Shown: positions 56,009 through 64,000, numbered from the stretch's first letter. The stretch is 64,000 nt of DNA from Streptococcus parasanguinis (GCF_031582885.1 NZ_CP133988.1:1371501-1435500); one strand, 5' to 3'. The notes: generated by a model not told the origin, from the sequence alone. Numbers and translations: made by a program.

Positions 56009-56452
56009 ATGAAAAATTATAAACAGATTCTTTTGGTTTTAGTTGCTGTTTTTGCAGCAGTCCTCTTGGTAGCCTGTGGTCCAAAAAGTGATAATGGGAC
56101 TTATGCATTCGAACCCTCAACAGAAGAAGTGAGGGAGATGCTACCAAGTCAACTTGCTTATATCATTACAGATGATTATAAATTTAGGGTTTCGATTATC
56201 ATTAAGGACAAAGAAGGCGTTATGAAGGTTCAAATAAAATCAAATGTTCAAAATACCAATCAATCCTATGATTTTAAGGTTGACCAAAAACACAAAATAT
56301 TTGTAATGAAGAATGATGACAGTGGGACAAAGATGTCGTATAAAATTTCTAATCATATGCTAACCTTTATGGATGTGAAAGAATCAAACTCGAGTGGTTC
56401 TGATATTTTTGTAAACTATATAAAAATGGCTAAGTTTAAAAAAGTTAAATAA
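56009..56452 (+). CDS. Small lipoprotein, tandem family member 1
   Basis: 147 residues. A signal peptide with lipobox LVAC (Cys at about 24) is followed by GPKSDNGTYAFEPS and a beta-rich domain of about 110 residues (VSIIIKDKEG, KVDQKHKIFV, GTKMSYKISNHMLTF). It is the most divergent of three tandem paralogues; the shared plan ends in a short basic KFKKVK. It is extracellular, membrane-anchored, function unknown. AAGGAGAAGGT precedes ATG 56009. Confidence 0.8.
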   Translation: MKNYKQILLVLVAVFAAVLLVACGPKSDNGTYAFEPSTEEVREMLPSQLAYIITDDYKFRVSIIIKDKEGVMKVQIKSNVQNTNQSYDFKVDQKHKIFVMKNDDSGTKMSYKISNHMLTFMDVKESNSSGSDIFVNYIKMAKFKKVK

Positions 56453-56602
56453 TTTTGCGAAGGTAGGTACGGATGCTGCCTTTTTAATCGTTTTAATATT
56501 AGTTGATAAATATATTACAAGAGTATTACAATTGTAATATTTCATTGCCGTGTGCCTGAATTGTTGATATAATAGGGTTAATCTAACTAAAAAGGAGAAG
56601 TT

Positions 56603-57055
56603 ATGAAAAACTTTAAACGTATTCTTTTGGCTGTAGTAGCTGTTTTTGCAGCAGTCCTCTTGGTTGCATGCGGTGCCAAAAGTGATAACGGGACTTATGT
56701 CTACAAACCATCAAAAACTGAAGTGAAGGAAATCCTTGAAGAACAAGGTGCTCCAAGTTCAAGTGTAGATGCATTGATCGACAATGTTAAATTGGAAGTT
56801 TCAGTGACCATTAAAGATAAAACAGGTAGCCTTAAAATTAAAGGTGAAATGATGGGACAAAAGACTGACCAATCATTTGATATGAAAGTTGACCAACAAA
56901 AGAAAACTCTTCAATCTAAAACAGGTGAAGGTGAGAAGGTTAAATACAAAGTTTCAGGCGATGTGTTCACTTTTGATTTATCTGGTGAAAAGAGTTCAGG
57001 TCATGAGGCCGCTTTGGAAATGTTCAAAAACGCTAAATTCAAACGTACAAAATAA
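56603..57055 (+). CDS. Small lipoprotein, tandem family member 2
   Basis: 150 residues. Lipobox LVAC with GAKSDNGTYVYKPSKTEVKE after it, then VSVTIKDKTGSLKIKGEMMG, KVDQQKKTLQS and GEKVKYKVSGDVFTFDLS. It ends KNAKFKRTK. It is closest to member 3. It has its own promoter (TATAAT at about 56569) and terminator, so the three genes are separate units rather than one operon. No ligand or enzyme signature was seen. Confidence 0.8.
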   Translation: MKNFKRILLAVVAVFAAVLLVACGAKSDNGTYVYKPSKTEVKEILEEQGAPSSSVDALIDNVKLEVSVTIKDKTGSLKIKGEMMGQKTDQSFDMKVDQQKKTLQSKTGEGEKVKYKVSGDVFTFDLSGEKSSGHEAALEMFKNAKFKRTK

Positions 57056-57065
57056 TACAAGAGAA

Positions 57066-57090
57066 GGGCAGAGGGGATCTGCTCTTTTTC
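57066..57090 (+). terminator. Terminator after lipoprotein 2
   Basis: GGGCAGA (57066-57072) with TCTGCTC (57078-57084), one G-T pair, then a T run. Confidence 0.8.
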
Positions 57091-57157
57091 TTCTTTAAAA
57101 CATCTTGAATCGGTATGAAAATAGTGGTAAAATCTCATTATAAAATACATTAGGAGA

Positions 57158-57613
57158 TTGATTATGAAAAATATTAAACGTATTCTTTTAGCTTTCGTTG
57201 CAGTTTTTGCAGCAGTCCTCTTGGTGGCATGTGGTGCCAAAAGTGATAATGGGACTTATGTCTACAAACCAACAAAAACTGAACTCAAGAAAATTCTTGA
57301 AGAGCAGGGCTTATCAGGTAGTCAATTAGAGTCTATTGGAGACGTTATTAATTTTGAAGTTTCTATTAAGATCAAAGATTCTAAAGGAACCCTCAGCATC
57401 GCGGGTGAAGTCGCTGGTCAAAAGAATGAGCGATCTTATGATGTCAAAATCAATCAAAAAGAGAAAACAATCTCGTCAAATGATGGTAGTGGAGAAAAGA
57501 TTACATATAAGGTCGATGGTGACTATTTGACATTTGATCTTTCTAAGTTAAGTAATAGCAACCAAGGGGATCTTATGATTCTTAAAAACGCTAAACTCAA
57601 ACGCACAAAATAA
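57158..57613 (+). CDS. Small lipoprotein, tandem family member 3
   Basis: 151 residues. The signal peptide and the first mature residues (LVACGAKSDNGTYVYKPTKT) are almost the same as in member 2, also in DNA. The rest (VSIKIKDSKGTLSIAGEVAG, KINQKEKTISSN, GEKITYKVDGDYLTFDLS) has diverged more. It ends KNAKLKRTK. TTAGGAGATTG precedes ATG 57158. It is the third tandem copy, extracytoplasmic and lipid-anchored, function unknown. Confidence 0.8.
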   Translation: MIMKNIKRILLAFVAVFAAVLLVACGAKSDNGTYVYKPTKTELKKILEEQGLSGSQLESIGDVINFEVSIKIKDSKGTLSIAGEVAGQKNERSYDVKINQKEKTISSNDGSGEKITYKVDGDYLTFDLSKLSNSNQGDLMILKNAKLKRTK

Positions 57614-57621
57614 AGCGACTG

Positions 57622-57645
57622 AAGAGCGGGGAAACCTGCTCTTTT
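57622..57645 (+). terminator. Terminator after lipoprotein 3
   Basis: AAGAGCGGG (57622-57630), loop GAAA, CCTGCTCTT (57635-57643), with one G-T pair, then TT. Confidence 0.8.
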
Positions 57646-57669
57646 GCTTTACTTTTATGACTGGTTTGG

Positions 57670-57760
57670 TATAATGAATGAGACTACAGATGGGACTGGG
57701 GCAGGAATGATTTTCTTTGAAAATGATTTCGTCTCGCTCCCTCTTTTCTGTGTGATCAAG
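57670..57760 (+). promoter_or_regulatory. Promoter and hairpin leader of the ABC exporter
   Basis: An extended -10 TGGTATAAT (TATAAT at 57670-57675) is followed by a 5' leader of about 110 bases. GGGAC near 57693 and GTC..TCCC near 57731-57741 flank an inner ATTTTC/GAAAAT hairpin at 57710-57724. The order and bases resemble hairpin one of the repeats at 1347 and 22078 (GGGAC, AAATC, GATTTCGTC, TCCC) but are too diverged to call a copy. Confidence 0.45.
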
Positions 57761-57790
57761 GTTATTATTTATGGAAAAGGAGAATCATCT

Positions 57791-59527
57791 ATGCTTTATA
57801 TTTGGTCTTACTTGAAAAAGTATCCCAAGTGGCTAGCCCTGAATCTATTTTCAGCGGTCCTGTTTGTTATTGTCAATTTGGGCTTGCCAACGATTCTAGC
57901 TCGCATGATTGATGAGGGGATTAACCCGCGTGATGTGGATCGATTGTATTTCTGGGGCTGGGTCATGTTTGCGATTATTTTGCTTGGGATTGTGGGACGG
58001 ATTATCTTGTCTTACGCGGTTGGTCAACTAACGACCACCATGGTCCGCGATATGCGCAATGACCTCTATGCTAAGTTACAGGAGTACTCGCATCGCGAGT
58101 ATGAGCAAATTGGGGTATCGTCATTGGTCACTCGTTTGACTTCAGATGCCTTTGTTTTGATGCAGTTTGCGGATTCTATGTTAAAGATGGGGGTCATCAC
58201 ACCCTTGATGATGGTTTCCAGTGTTCTCTTGATTCTGACAACCAGTCCTTCTTTAGCGTGGATTGTAGCGGTATCTGTACCATTCCTTGCTGTCGTCGTC
58301 TGGTATGTAGCAGTCAAGACACGTCCACTTTCTGAGAAGCAACAAAAGACCCTGGACCATCTGAATCAATTTGCACGTGAAAATTTGACTGGACTTCGTG
58401 TGATTCGTGCCTTTGCCCGCGAAGAATTCCAAGAGGATAAATTTGCGGCTGAAAATGAAGTCTACGCAGAGAACTCGAATAAATTGTTCAAACTAACTGG
58501 TTTGACAGAACCCCTATTTGTGCAGATCATCATTGCTATGATTGTGGCGATTGTCTGGTTTGCTTTGGATCCTCTTCATGACGGTAGTTTGAAAATTGGG
58601 GACTTGGTTGCCTTTATTGAGTATAGCTTCCACGCGCTTTTATCTTTCCTCTTTTTAGCCAATCTCTTTACCATGTATCCTCGGACTGCGGTTTCTAGCC
58701 GTCGGCTCAAGGAAATCATGGACATGCCCATTTCGATTGATCCAAATGAGAATGGTGTAACAGAGACAGCATCTCGTGGCTATTTGGAATTTGACAATGT
58801 CACCTTTGCCTATCCAGGTGAGACAGAGAGTCCGGTTCTCCACAACATTTCTTTTCAGGCCAAACCTGGTGAAACGATTGCCTTTATCGGGTCGACTGGA
58901 TCTGGGAAATCTTCACTTGTGCAGTTGATTCCTCGATTCTATGATGTAACACTTGGAAAGATTTTGGTGGATGGTGTGGATGTACGAGATTACAATCTGA
59001 AAGCCCTTCGCCAAAAGATTGGTTTTATTCCGCAAAAAGCCTTGCTCTTCACAGGAACCATTGCTGAAAACCTTCGTTATGGGAAAGAAGATGCCTCTGT
59101 ACAAGAGCTAGAACAAGCGGCTGAAATTTCCCAAGCCAAGGAATTTATCGACAGCCGTGAGGAACGCTTTGATACGCATTTGGCAGAAGGTGGTAGCAAC
59201 CTTTCAGGTGGTCAAAAACAACGCTTGTCCATCGCTCGTGCCGTTGTCAAAGATCCCGATATCTTTATTTTCGATGATTCCTTCTCTGCCTTAGACTACA
59301 AGACGGATGCCACTTTGCGGAAACGTCTCAAAGAAGTTACAGGAGATGCGACCGTTTTGATCGTAGCGCAACGTGTGGGAACCATTATGGATGCGGATCA
59401 AATTATTGTCTTGGACCAAGGGGAGATCGTCGGTCGAGGAACCCACGATGAATTGATGGAAAGCAATGAGATCTATCGTGAAATTGCCAATTCGCAGCTC
59501 GATAGTCCATCATTGACAGAAGAATAG
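57791..59527 (+). CDS. Heterodimeric ABC exporter, first half-transporter
   Basis: 578 residues: a six-helix transmembrane domain (about 1-310) and a nucleotide-binding domain. Walker A is GSTGSGKSS (about 369), the signature is canonical LSGGQKQRL (about 475), and Walker B is IFIFDDSFSALD (about 495) with Asp where the catalytic Glu should be. That marks the degenerate ATP site of an asymmetric heterodimer. The start is ATG 57791, after AAAAGGAGAATC; the longer upstream frame runs through the leader hairpin. Related exporters expel drugs or peptides; the substrate is unknown. The partner gene follows 13 bases later. Confidence 0.92.
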   Translation: MLYIWSYLKKYPKWLALNLFSAVLFVIVNLGLPTILARMIDEGINPRDVDRLYFWGWVMFAIILLGIVGRIILSYAVGQLTTTMVRDMRNDLYAKLQEYSHREYEQIGVSSLVTRLTSDAFVLMQFADSMLKMGVITPLMMVSSVLLILTTSPSLAWIVAVSVPFLAVVVWYVAVKTRPLSEKQQKTLDHLNQFARENLTGLRVIRAFAREEFQEDKFAAENEVYAENSNKLFKLTGLTEPLFVQIIIAMIVAIVWFALDPLHDGSLKIGDLVAFIEYSFHALLSFLFLANLFTMYPRTAVSSRRLKEIMDMPISIDPNENGVTETASRGYLEFDNVTFAYPGETESPVLHNISFQAKPGETIAFIGSTGSGKSSLVQLIPRFYDVTLGKILVDGVDVRDYNLKALRQKIGFIPQKALLFTGTIAENLRYGKEDASVQELEQAAEISQAKEFIDSREERFDTHLAEGGSNLSGGQKQRLSIARAVVKDPDIFIFDDSFSALDYKTDATLRKRLKEVTGDATVLIVAQRVGTIMDADQIIVLDQGEIVGRGTHDELMESNEIYREIANSQLDSPSLTEE

Positions 59528-59540
59528 AAAGGAGAAGCAG

Positions 59541-61319
59541 ATGAAACAAGAACAAAACAGTTTTTCTAGACTATGGACTTACTTGAGAGCCTATCGCTTG
59601 GAAGTTTGCTTGTCCATTTTCTTAAAAATCCTGAGTGTTATCATGAGTGTGGTCGAACCCTTTGTTTTGGGGCTTGCCATTACTGAGTTGACAAAAAATC
59701 TCATGGATATGGCAAAAGGCCTTGCGGGAGCTGGTCTTAATACCTCCTATATTGCGATCATTATGACGCTCTATCTATTCCGTGGGGTCCTCTATGAGTT
59801 GGGATCTTATTATTCCAACTATTTCATGACCAATGCTGTTCAAAAGACCGTTCAGGACATGCGAAATGATTTGTCTCATAAAATCAACCACATTCCGGTT
59901 TCCTATTTTGACCGGCATCAGTTCGGAGATTTACTAGGACGTTTTACTAGCGATGTCGAAACCGTCTCGAATGCCTTGCAACAGTCCTTCTTACAAATCG
60001 TTAATGCTATCTTTACCTTGCTCTTTGTCATCAGCATGGTTTTGTACTTAAACATTCAGCTGGGGCTAGTGGTCATTTTGTCCATTCCGATCACTTATTT
60101 CAGTGCTCGATTTATCATGAAAAAATCTCAGCCTTACTTTAAAGAGCAGGCAGATGTTTTGGGGGCAATGAACGGCTTTGTGCAAGAAAATTTAACAGGC
60201 TTTAACGTCCTTAAGCTCTACGTTCGGGAAAAATCTTCCCAGGAAGAGTTTCATGATATTACCCATCACCTTCAAAAGGTGGGATTCAAGGCTAATTTCA
60301 TTTCCGGCTTAATGATGCCGATTTTAAATGGGATTTCAGATTTGACTTATCTCATTATCGCTTTGTTTGGTGGCTTGCAAGTGATAGCAGGTCGTTTGAC
60401 TGTCGGGAATATGCAGGCCTTCGTTCAATATGTTTGGCAGATCAACCAACCCATTCAAAACTTAACCCAATTGGCAGGGCAGCTACAAAGTGCCAAATCG
60501 TCTCTAGACCGGATTTTCCAAGTCATGGATGAGCCAGATGAAGTAACAGATGTGACAGAAACCCTCTCTGGAGATTTGACAGGGCAAGTCAGCTTTAAAA
60601 ACGTTGATTTCCAATATGTAGCAAACAAACCCTTGATTCGTGATTTCAACCTAGAAGTCAAACCAGGTGAAATGGTGGCTATTGTCGGACCAACTGGAGC
60701 AGGGAAAACAACCCTGATTAATTTGCTGATGCGCTTTTACGATGTGACTGCGGGATCGATTACGGTGGATGGTCATGATATTCGTCATCTATCTCGCCAA
60801 GATTACCGCAAACAATTCGGAATGGTGCTTCAGGATGCTTGGTTATATGAGGGAACCATTAAAGAAAACCTTCGCTTTGGTAATCTCGAAGCAACGGATG
60901 AAGAAATTGTTGAAGCTGCAAAGGCAGCCAATGTCGATCACTTTATCCGGACGCTTCCTGGTGGTTACAATATGGAAATGAACCAGGAGTCTAGCAATAT
61001 TTCTCTAGGGCAAAAGCAACTCCTAACCATTGCGCGTGCGCTCCTAGCGGATCCTAAAATCTTGATTTTGGATGAAGCGACGTCTTCTGTCGATACGCGT
61101 TTAGAGCTCTTGATTCAAAAAGCCATGAAGAATTTGATGAAAGGGCGGACTAGCTTTGTCATTGCTCACCGCCTGTCTACCATTCAAGAAGCAGATAAAA
61201 TCCTTGTCCTCAAAGATGGGCAAATCATCGAGCAAGGAAATCACCAATCCTTGTTAGCAGATAAAGGATTCTACTATGAGCTCTACAATAGTCAATTTTC
61301 AAATAAAAAAGCGGAATAA
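59541..61319 (+). CDS. Heterodimeric ABC exporter, second half-transporter
   Basis: 592 residues: transmembrane domain (about 1-330), then an ATPase domain with Walker A GPTGAGKTT (about 384) and Walker B ILILDEATSSVD (about 509), with the catalytic Glu present. The signature is NISLGQKQL (about 490) instead of LSGGQ. Its Walker motifs thus pair with the partner's good LSGGQ in the hydrolysing site, and its poor signature faces the partner's Asp site. The two sets of substitutions are complementary. AAAGGAGAAGC precedes ATG 59541. Confidence 0.93.
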   Translation: MKQEQNSFSRLWTYLRAYRLEVCLSIFLKILSVIMSVVEPFVLGLAITELTKNLMDMAKGLAGAGLNTSYIAIIMTLYLFRGVLYELGSYYSNYFMTNAVQKTVQDMRNDLSHKINHIPVSYFDRHQFGDLLGRFTSDVETVSNALQQSFLQIVNAIFTLLFVISMVLYLNIQLGLVVILSIPITYFSARFIMKKSQPYFKEQADVLGAMNGFVQENLTGFNVLKLYVREKSSQEEFHDITHHLQKVGFKANFISGLMMPILNGISDLTYLIIALFGGLQVIAGRLTVGNMQAFVQYVWQINQPIQNLTQLAGQLQSAKSSLDRIFQVMDEPDEVTDVTETLSGDLTGQVSFKNVDFQYVANKPLIRDFNLEVKPGEMVAIVGPTGAGKTTLINLLMRFYDVTAGSITVDGHDIRHLSRQDYRKQFGMVLQDAWLYEGTIKENLRFGNLEATDEEIVEAAKAANVDHFIRTLPGGYNMEMNQESSNISLGQKQLLTIARALLADPKILILDEATSSVDTRLELLIQKAMKNLMKGRTSFVIAHRLSTIQEADKILVLKDGQIIEQGNHQSLLADKGFYYELYNSQFSNKKAE

Positions 61320-61322
61320 GCT

Positions 61323-61356
61323 AAAGAGGTTGAGACTGGATTTCTCAACCTCTTTT
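61323..61356 (+). terminator. Terminator of the ABC exporter
   Basis: AAAGAGGTTGAG (61323-61334) with CTCAACCTCTTT (61344-61355), 9-base loop. Confidence 0.9.
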
Positions 61357-61464
61357 CTATATAAATCCTTTTGCAAAAAATGAAACTATTAGATCATTGC
61401 CTCTCTTCATTGACAGTGAGAAGGCTTATCGGTATACTAGGTATAATCTAATTAGGAGGCCACC

Positions 61465-61980
61465 ATGATTATTCGACCCGTTCAGCTCAGCGATGCAGCA
61501 GCTATCCGAGCGATTTACCAACCTTATGTGACAGAGACAGCCATTACCTTTGAGGTTGATGTGCCGACTGTCCAGGAATTTGAAAGCCGCATCGCAAAAA
61601 CGCTGACTCAATTTCCTTATTTAGTCGCAGAAGTTGATGGGAAAGTTGTGGCTTATGCCTATGCCTCGACCTATTATGCACGCGCTGCCTATGATTGGAC
61701 CACTGAATTATCAATTTATGTAGCAAAAGAAGCGCGTGGACAAGGGATCGGATCGGCCCTTTATACGGCCTTAGAAGAGGAGTTGCAAGCACGAGGCTAC
61801 TTACGCTTTCTGGCTTGCATTGCAGTTCCTAACGAAGCCAGCATCTCCATGCATAAAAAGAGGGGGTATGTTCAAGTGGCTCATTTTCCAAAGATTGGCT
61901 ATAAGTTTAATAAATGGCATGATATCGTCTGGATGCAAAAAACCTTAAATGGTCCTGTGTCAACTTTGAAAGAGCAATGA
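61465..61980 (+). CDS. GNAT acetyltransferase, phosphinothricin/methionine-sulfoximine type
   Basis: 171 residues close to the Pat/YwnH group: MIIRPVQLSDAAAIRAIYQ at the start, then ITFEVDVPT (about 28), the region around ELSIYVAKEARGQGIGSALY with the acetyl-CoA loop (about 75-94), NEASISMHKKRGYVQVAHF (about 115) and KFNKWHDIVWMQK near the end, a hallmark of the group. Relatives acetylate glutamate-analogue herbicides or amino acids; the native substrate is not settled. TAGGAGG precedes ATG 61465. Confidence 0.85.
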   Translation: MIIRPVQLSDAAAIRAIYQPYVTETAITFEVDVPTVQEFESRIAKTLTQFPYLVAEVDGKVVAYAYASTYYARAAYDWTTELSIYVAKEARGQGIGSALYTALEEELQARGYLRFLACIAVPNEASISMHKKRGYVQVAHFPKIGYKFNKWHDIVWMQKTLNGPVSTLKEQ

Positions 61981-62021
61981 AAAGTTTTTGTATGTCTTGA
62001 AAGAAAGCAAGCTCTCGTTTC

Positions 62022-62050
62022 TTGACAGATGCAGAACTCCATGGTAAACT
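62022..62050 (+). promoter_or_regulatory. Promoter of the structured RNA at 62057
   Basis: TTGACA (62022-62027), 17-base spacer, TAAACT (62045-62050): a strong vegetative promoter with no ORF directly after it. Confidence 0.8.
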
Positions 62051-62056
62051 AGATTT

Positions 62057-62207
62057 ATGCGATGAGTCGATTGGCTCTTAGGAGCCTTTTGCGCTGAGGA
62101 GGTCTACATTCAATTGTAACGCAGGAGCGGACCTTGAGTAGTTGTGTGAACCGGCTGCTCTCACCGAAAGGTGCCTCGAATCCTGATCTTCGGATCAGGA
62201 TTTTTTT
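62057..62207 (+). ncRNA. Structured non-coding RNA or terminated leader, family not identified
   Basis: About 150 bases between a strong promoter and a strong terminator (AATCCTGATC, loop TTCG, GATCAGGATT, seven T; 62179-62207). Hairpins seen: GGCTC/GAGCC with loop TTAG (62073-62086); AGGTC with GACCT enclosing TACA/TGTA; GAG.AG with CT.CTC; and CACC-GAAA-GGTG (62162-62173). TGAGG and CCTCG can close the middle part. No ORF of note. It could be a free small RNA, or a riboswitch-like leader whose terminator controls the DUF3137/LemA genes about 100 bases on. It did not match tRNA, tmRNA, SRP, 6S, T-box, TPP, FMN or glycine motifs known to me. Confidence 0.65.
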
Positions 62208-62309
62208 GTTTCTTCAAAGAATTGAAAACTATTATAATACAATTGCTACAAAGTTACGTTGGTGTTATAATATAGTAAAGTGCCTAATGTCAGAAAGGAG
62301 TTGAGTTGA

Positions 62310-63311
62310 TTGGGAGATTTCTATCATTCTAATGATCCAGCATCTATAGACTATTCGCATAAAATTGAGGAGCTAGAAAACTCCAAACAATTTCAAGATG
62401 CAATCGGATTAATCCGAGAACAAATGAAGAACAATCTTCAATGGAATGTTTTGCGATCCTTTGGTATTATTTGCGCCATACTGTCTCTCATTTTATTGCG
62501 TTTTGCAGCTATTCCTTTGATCCTTTTAGTTGTTGGTTTGTATTATTGGCCACAATATAAAAAACGAAAAGCCTTGTTTGGGGATCGAATTCGTTCGAAC
62601 GATGAGATCTATCTTGATGATATTCTGTCGCCTGTATTAAAGGAAGTTTTTCCTAAGGCTTCGATTAAAGAGGACGGTTCCATCCCTTCTGAAGCTCTTT
62701 CGCATTTATGTCCTCGGTCGACTGATTTTCTATGTTTCAAAGAACTATCGTTTCATGATGACAAAGAGCTAACGGTGTCAAATCTCTATGCCCATCATAC
62801 GGAGACTCGTTACCGGACATCTAATGGACATACGAGGACGGAACATGTGGAAGTTACAGATTTCCTTGGACAAGTGTTCTCTTTATGTCTACCGATCAAT
62901 TTCTCTGGTCATCTTCGGGTGGTTCCGACCAAGAAATCATTTCTTTTTAAGAGGGAGGTGAATGGGGTTTATCCTGGAGCCAGAGGAGATGAAGTTCAGA
63001 TTGAAACCGAAGATATTCGCAATAACGAGAATTACAATATCTACTGTACGGATGAACTGTCTGCCCGTAAATTTCTCACCCCTAAGATGTTGGAATGGTT
63101 TGATCGACAAATTTCTCAAAATGCCATGTGTGTATTTTTGAAAGACAAGAAACTATTTATTTCTTTGTATACCGATCGCTATATCTTTCCGACTCCCCAA
63201 AAACCGGAAGATATTGATCAACTATCTTTGGTATCTGAATATCATAAATTATGCAGAGAACTAGCTTTAATTAAAGAAATAACAGCAATTTTTGAAGGAG
63301 AAGCATCATGA
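62310..63311 (+). CDS. DUF3137 family membrane-associated protein
   Basis: 333 residues. An N-terminal soluble helix (about 1-45) leads to one or two closely spaced hydrophobic helices (about 48-88, interrupted by a short RF turn), then a basic KKRKALFG stop and a large cytoplasmic domain with TETRYRTSNGHTRTEHVE (about 170) and a DRYIFPTPQKPE segment near the end. This is the DUF3137 plan; the function is unknown. The start is TTG 62310, spaced 9 bases from AAAGGAG, with an extended -10 (TGTTATAAT at about 62263) upstream. It overlaps lemA by 4 bases. Confidence 0.75.
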   Translation: MGDFYHSNDPASIDYSHKIEELENSKQFQDAIGLIREQMKNNLQWNVLRSFGIICAILSLILLRFAAIPLILLVVGLYYWPQYKKRKALFGDRIRSNDEIYLDDILSPVLKEVFPKASIKEDGSIPSEALSHLCPRSTDFLCFKELSFHDDKELTVSNLYAHHTETRYRTSNGHTRTEHVEVTDFLGQVFSLCLPINFSGHLRVVPTKKSFLFKREVNGVYPGARGDEVQIETEDIRNNENYNIYCTDELSARKFLTPKMLEWFDRQISQNAMCVFLKDKKLFISLYTDRYIFPTPQKPEDIDQLSLVSEYHKLCRELALIKEITAIFEGEAS

Positions 63312-63859
63312 ATCTCATTATCGGCTTAATCATATTTGTTGCCCTATTGGCTATTTGGTTTATTAGTGTAGGAAATCGTCTCAATCGCTATCTAGTGACC
63401 ATTGAAGAATCAAAGAGAACGGTTGATATCGTCCTCGTAAAACGCTATGATACCATTTCGGAAATGCTAAAAGTAGCTAAAGCCTATGCCAAACATGAGC
63501 AACAGATTTTCACTGATTTAGTTGCTTTACGCCAAGGAGCGACTATTCAAGAATCGAACCAAGTCATTACCAATCAAAACGATGTCTTGGCACAAATTCG
63601 TGCAGTGGGTGAAAACTATCCAGAGCTCTTGTCTTCTAACCAATTCTTGGCCTTGCAAAAGGAAATTGCTGATGAAAATGAAGATCTTGCTGCAGCGAAG
63701 CGAATTGTCAACAGTAATATTAGCCACATCAATCAAGAAATTGTTTCATTTCCGGCGTCTATCGTAGCAGGTGTAAAGGGGATCCATCAAGTTCCATTTC
63801 TTGCTGAAGAAACACAAGGTAAGAAAGATTTAAGTGACTTGAACTATGACCTGAACTAA
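63308..63859 (+). CDS. LemA family protein
   Basis: 183 residues. One N-terminal membrane helix (about 2-20) is followed by a long helical bundle: NRLNRYLVTIEESKRTVDIV (in place of the usual YN.LV.....V..A.s.IDV), KRYDTISEML, AKAYAKHE (about 57-64), then ENYPELLSS (about 98-106), all core LemA features. LemA and DUF3137 genes are often adjacent and may act together at the membrane; the role is unresolved. It overlaps DUF3137 (ATGA) and is followed by a terminator. Confidence 0.88.
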   Translation: MNLIIGLIIFVALLAIWFISVGNRLNRYLVTIEESKRTVDIVLVKRYDTISEMLKVAKAYAKHEQQIFTDLVALRQGATIQESNQVITNQNDVLAQIRAVGENYPELLSSNQFLALQKEIADENEDLAAAKRIVNSNISHINQEIVSFPASIVAGVKGIHQVPFLAEETQGKKDLSDLNYDLN

Positions 63860-63888
63860 AGAGCTATTTATTATAAATAACCATCAAC

Positions 63889-63917
63889 AATCCTGGTCTT
63901 AGAATCAGGATTTTTTC
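63889..63917 (+). terminator. Terminator after lemA
   Basis: AATCCTG (63889-63895) with CAGGATT (63906-63912), then T. Bases 63918-64000 hold a promoter-like TTGTATAATAG (about 63950) for a gene beyond the window. Confidence 0.85.
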
Positions 63918-64000
63918 CTACTGTTGGTACTTTTCATTTATGCCAAAAAATTGTATAATAGTACAAATACTCAATTTTTAGAAAATTTTGAAAGAGGATT

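Noticed and set aside
57791..61319. Naming the exporter pair PatA/PatB or LmrCD
   Set aside because: Asymmetric ATP sites fit any heterodimeric exporter; neighbours and sequence do not single out one of these.
62057..62207. Signal-recognition-particle RNA
   Set aside because: The universally conserved GGAAG..AGCAGCC-type tetraloop stem of SRP RNA is absent.

Overview
The window is a stretch of chromosome from a low-GC Gram-positive coccus, almost certainly an oral viridans Streptococcus (sanguinis/parasanguinis-like). The basis is protein-level resemblance of the housekeeping set (UvrB, LepA, ClpX, ThyA with its LLPCAFQ active site, FruRKA, L10/L12), a YSIRK-type signal and LPNTG anchor on a giant CshA-like adhesin, a PyrR attenuator, and short structured intergenic repeats. 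The species cannot be fixed from the sequence alone. No rRNA, tRNA, IS element, prophage or CRISPR array was seen. Coding is mostly on the + strand; the exception is a three-gene block at 16.7-19.5 kb.

Layout. 0-1.3 kb: the end of a membrane/ABC permease locus. 1.35-1.52 kb: a three-hairpin repeat. 1.7-10.5 kb: uvrB, an acetyltransferase, a flavodoxin-fold oxidoreductase, small membrane proteins (one paralogue frameshifted), a NUDIX hydrolase, a GntR-less ABC-2 type exporter cassette (small membrane protein, ATPase, permease), a thioesterase and a HAD hydrolase. 10.5-11.8 kb: a PhnA-like zinc-ribbon protein, a cloverleaf-shaped repeat and a Pr6Pr membrane protein. 11.86-16.5 kb: a pyrimidine locus with PyrR leader, pyrR, pyrB, then a CarA-like and a CarB-like gene that both look catalytically degenerate. 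16.5-19.6 kb, minus strand: pepT, a Cof-type phosphatase and an S24-family repressor. 19.7-27.4 kb: lepA, paired lipoproteins, a YkgJ-type cysteine-cluster protein, a YjjG-type nucleotidase, then rpsP-khpA-mazG-like-rimM-trmD. 27.5-33.7 kb: a coiled-coil SEC10/PgrA-CAP surface protein and the fructose operon fruR-fruK-fruA with a CcpA site. 33.8-41.4 kb: DUF1149, degV, dapB, cca, an ABC-F ATPase, a membrane protein, glcK and thyA. 41.6-50.1 kb: the 2861-residue repeat adhesin. 50.3-57.6 kb: folA, clpX, engB, a GH73 autolysin, a formate/nitrite-type channel, rplJ-rplL behind an L10 leader, and three tandem paralogous lipoproteins. 57.7-64 kb: a heterodimeric ABC exporter, an acetyltransferase, a stand-alone structured RNA, and a DUF3137/LemA pair.

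The most unusual content is the gene pair following pyrB. The CarA homologue is full length, but its glutaminase Cys-His pair is replaced. The CarB homologue is only 579 residues, keeps just the first synthetase half, and has lost several ATP/carboxyphosphate-site residues. Both reading frames are uninterrupted and overlap by 4 bases, so they look like a maintained, repurposed protein pair rather than decaying debris. Two repeat families also deserve attention. One is a cloverleaf-folding element whose two copies differ by paired compensatory changes. The other is a three-hairpin element with complementary ends.

All calls come from reading the sequence and from knowledge of protein families. 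No database search, folding program or codon statistics was run.
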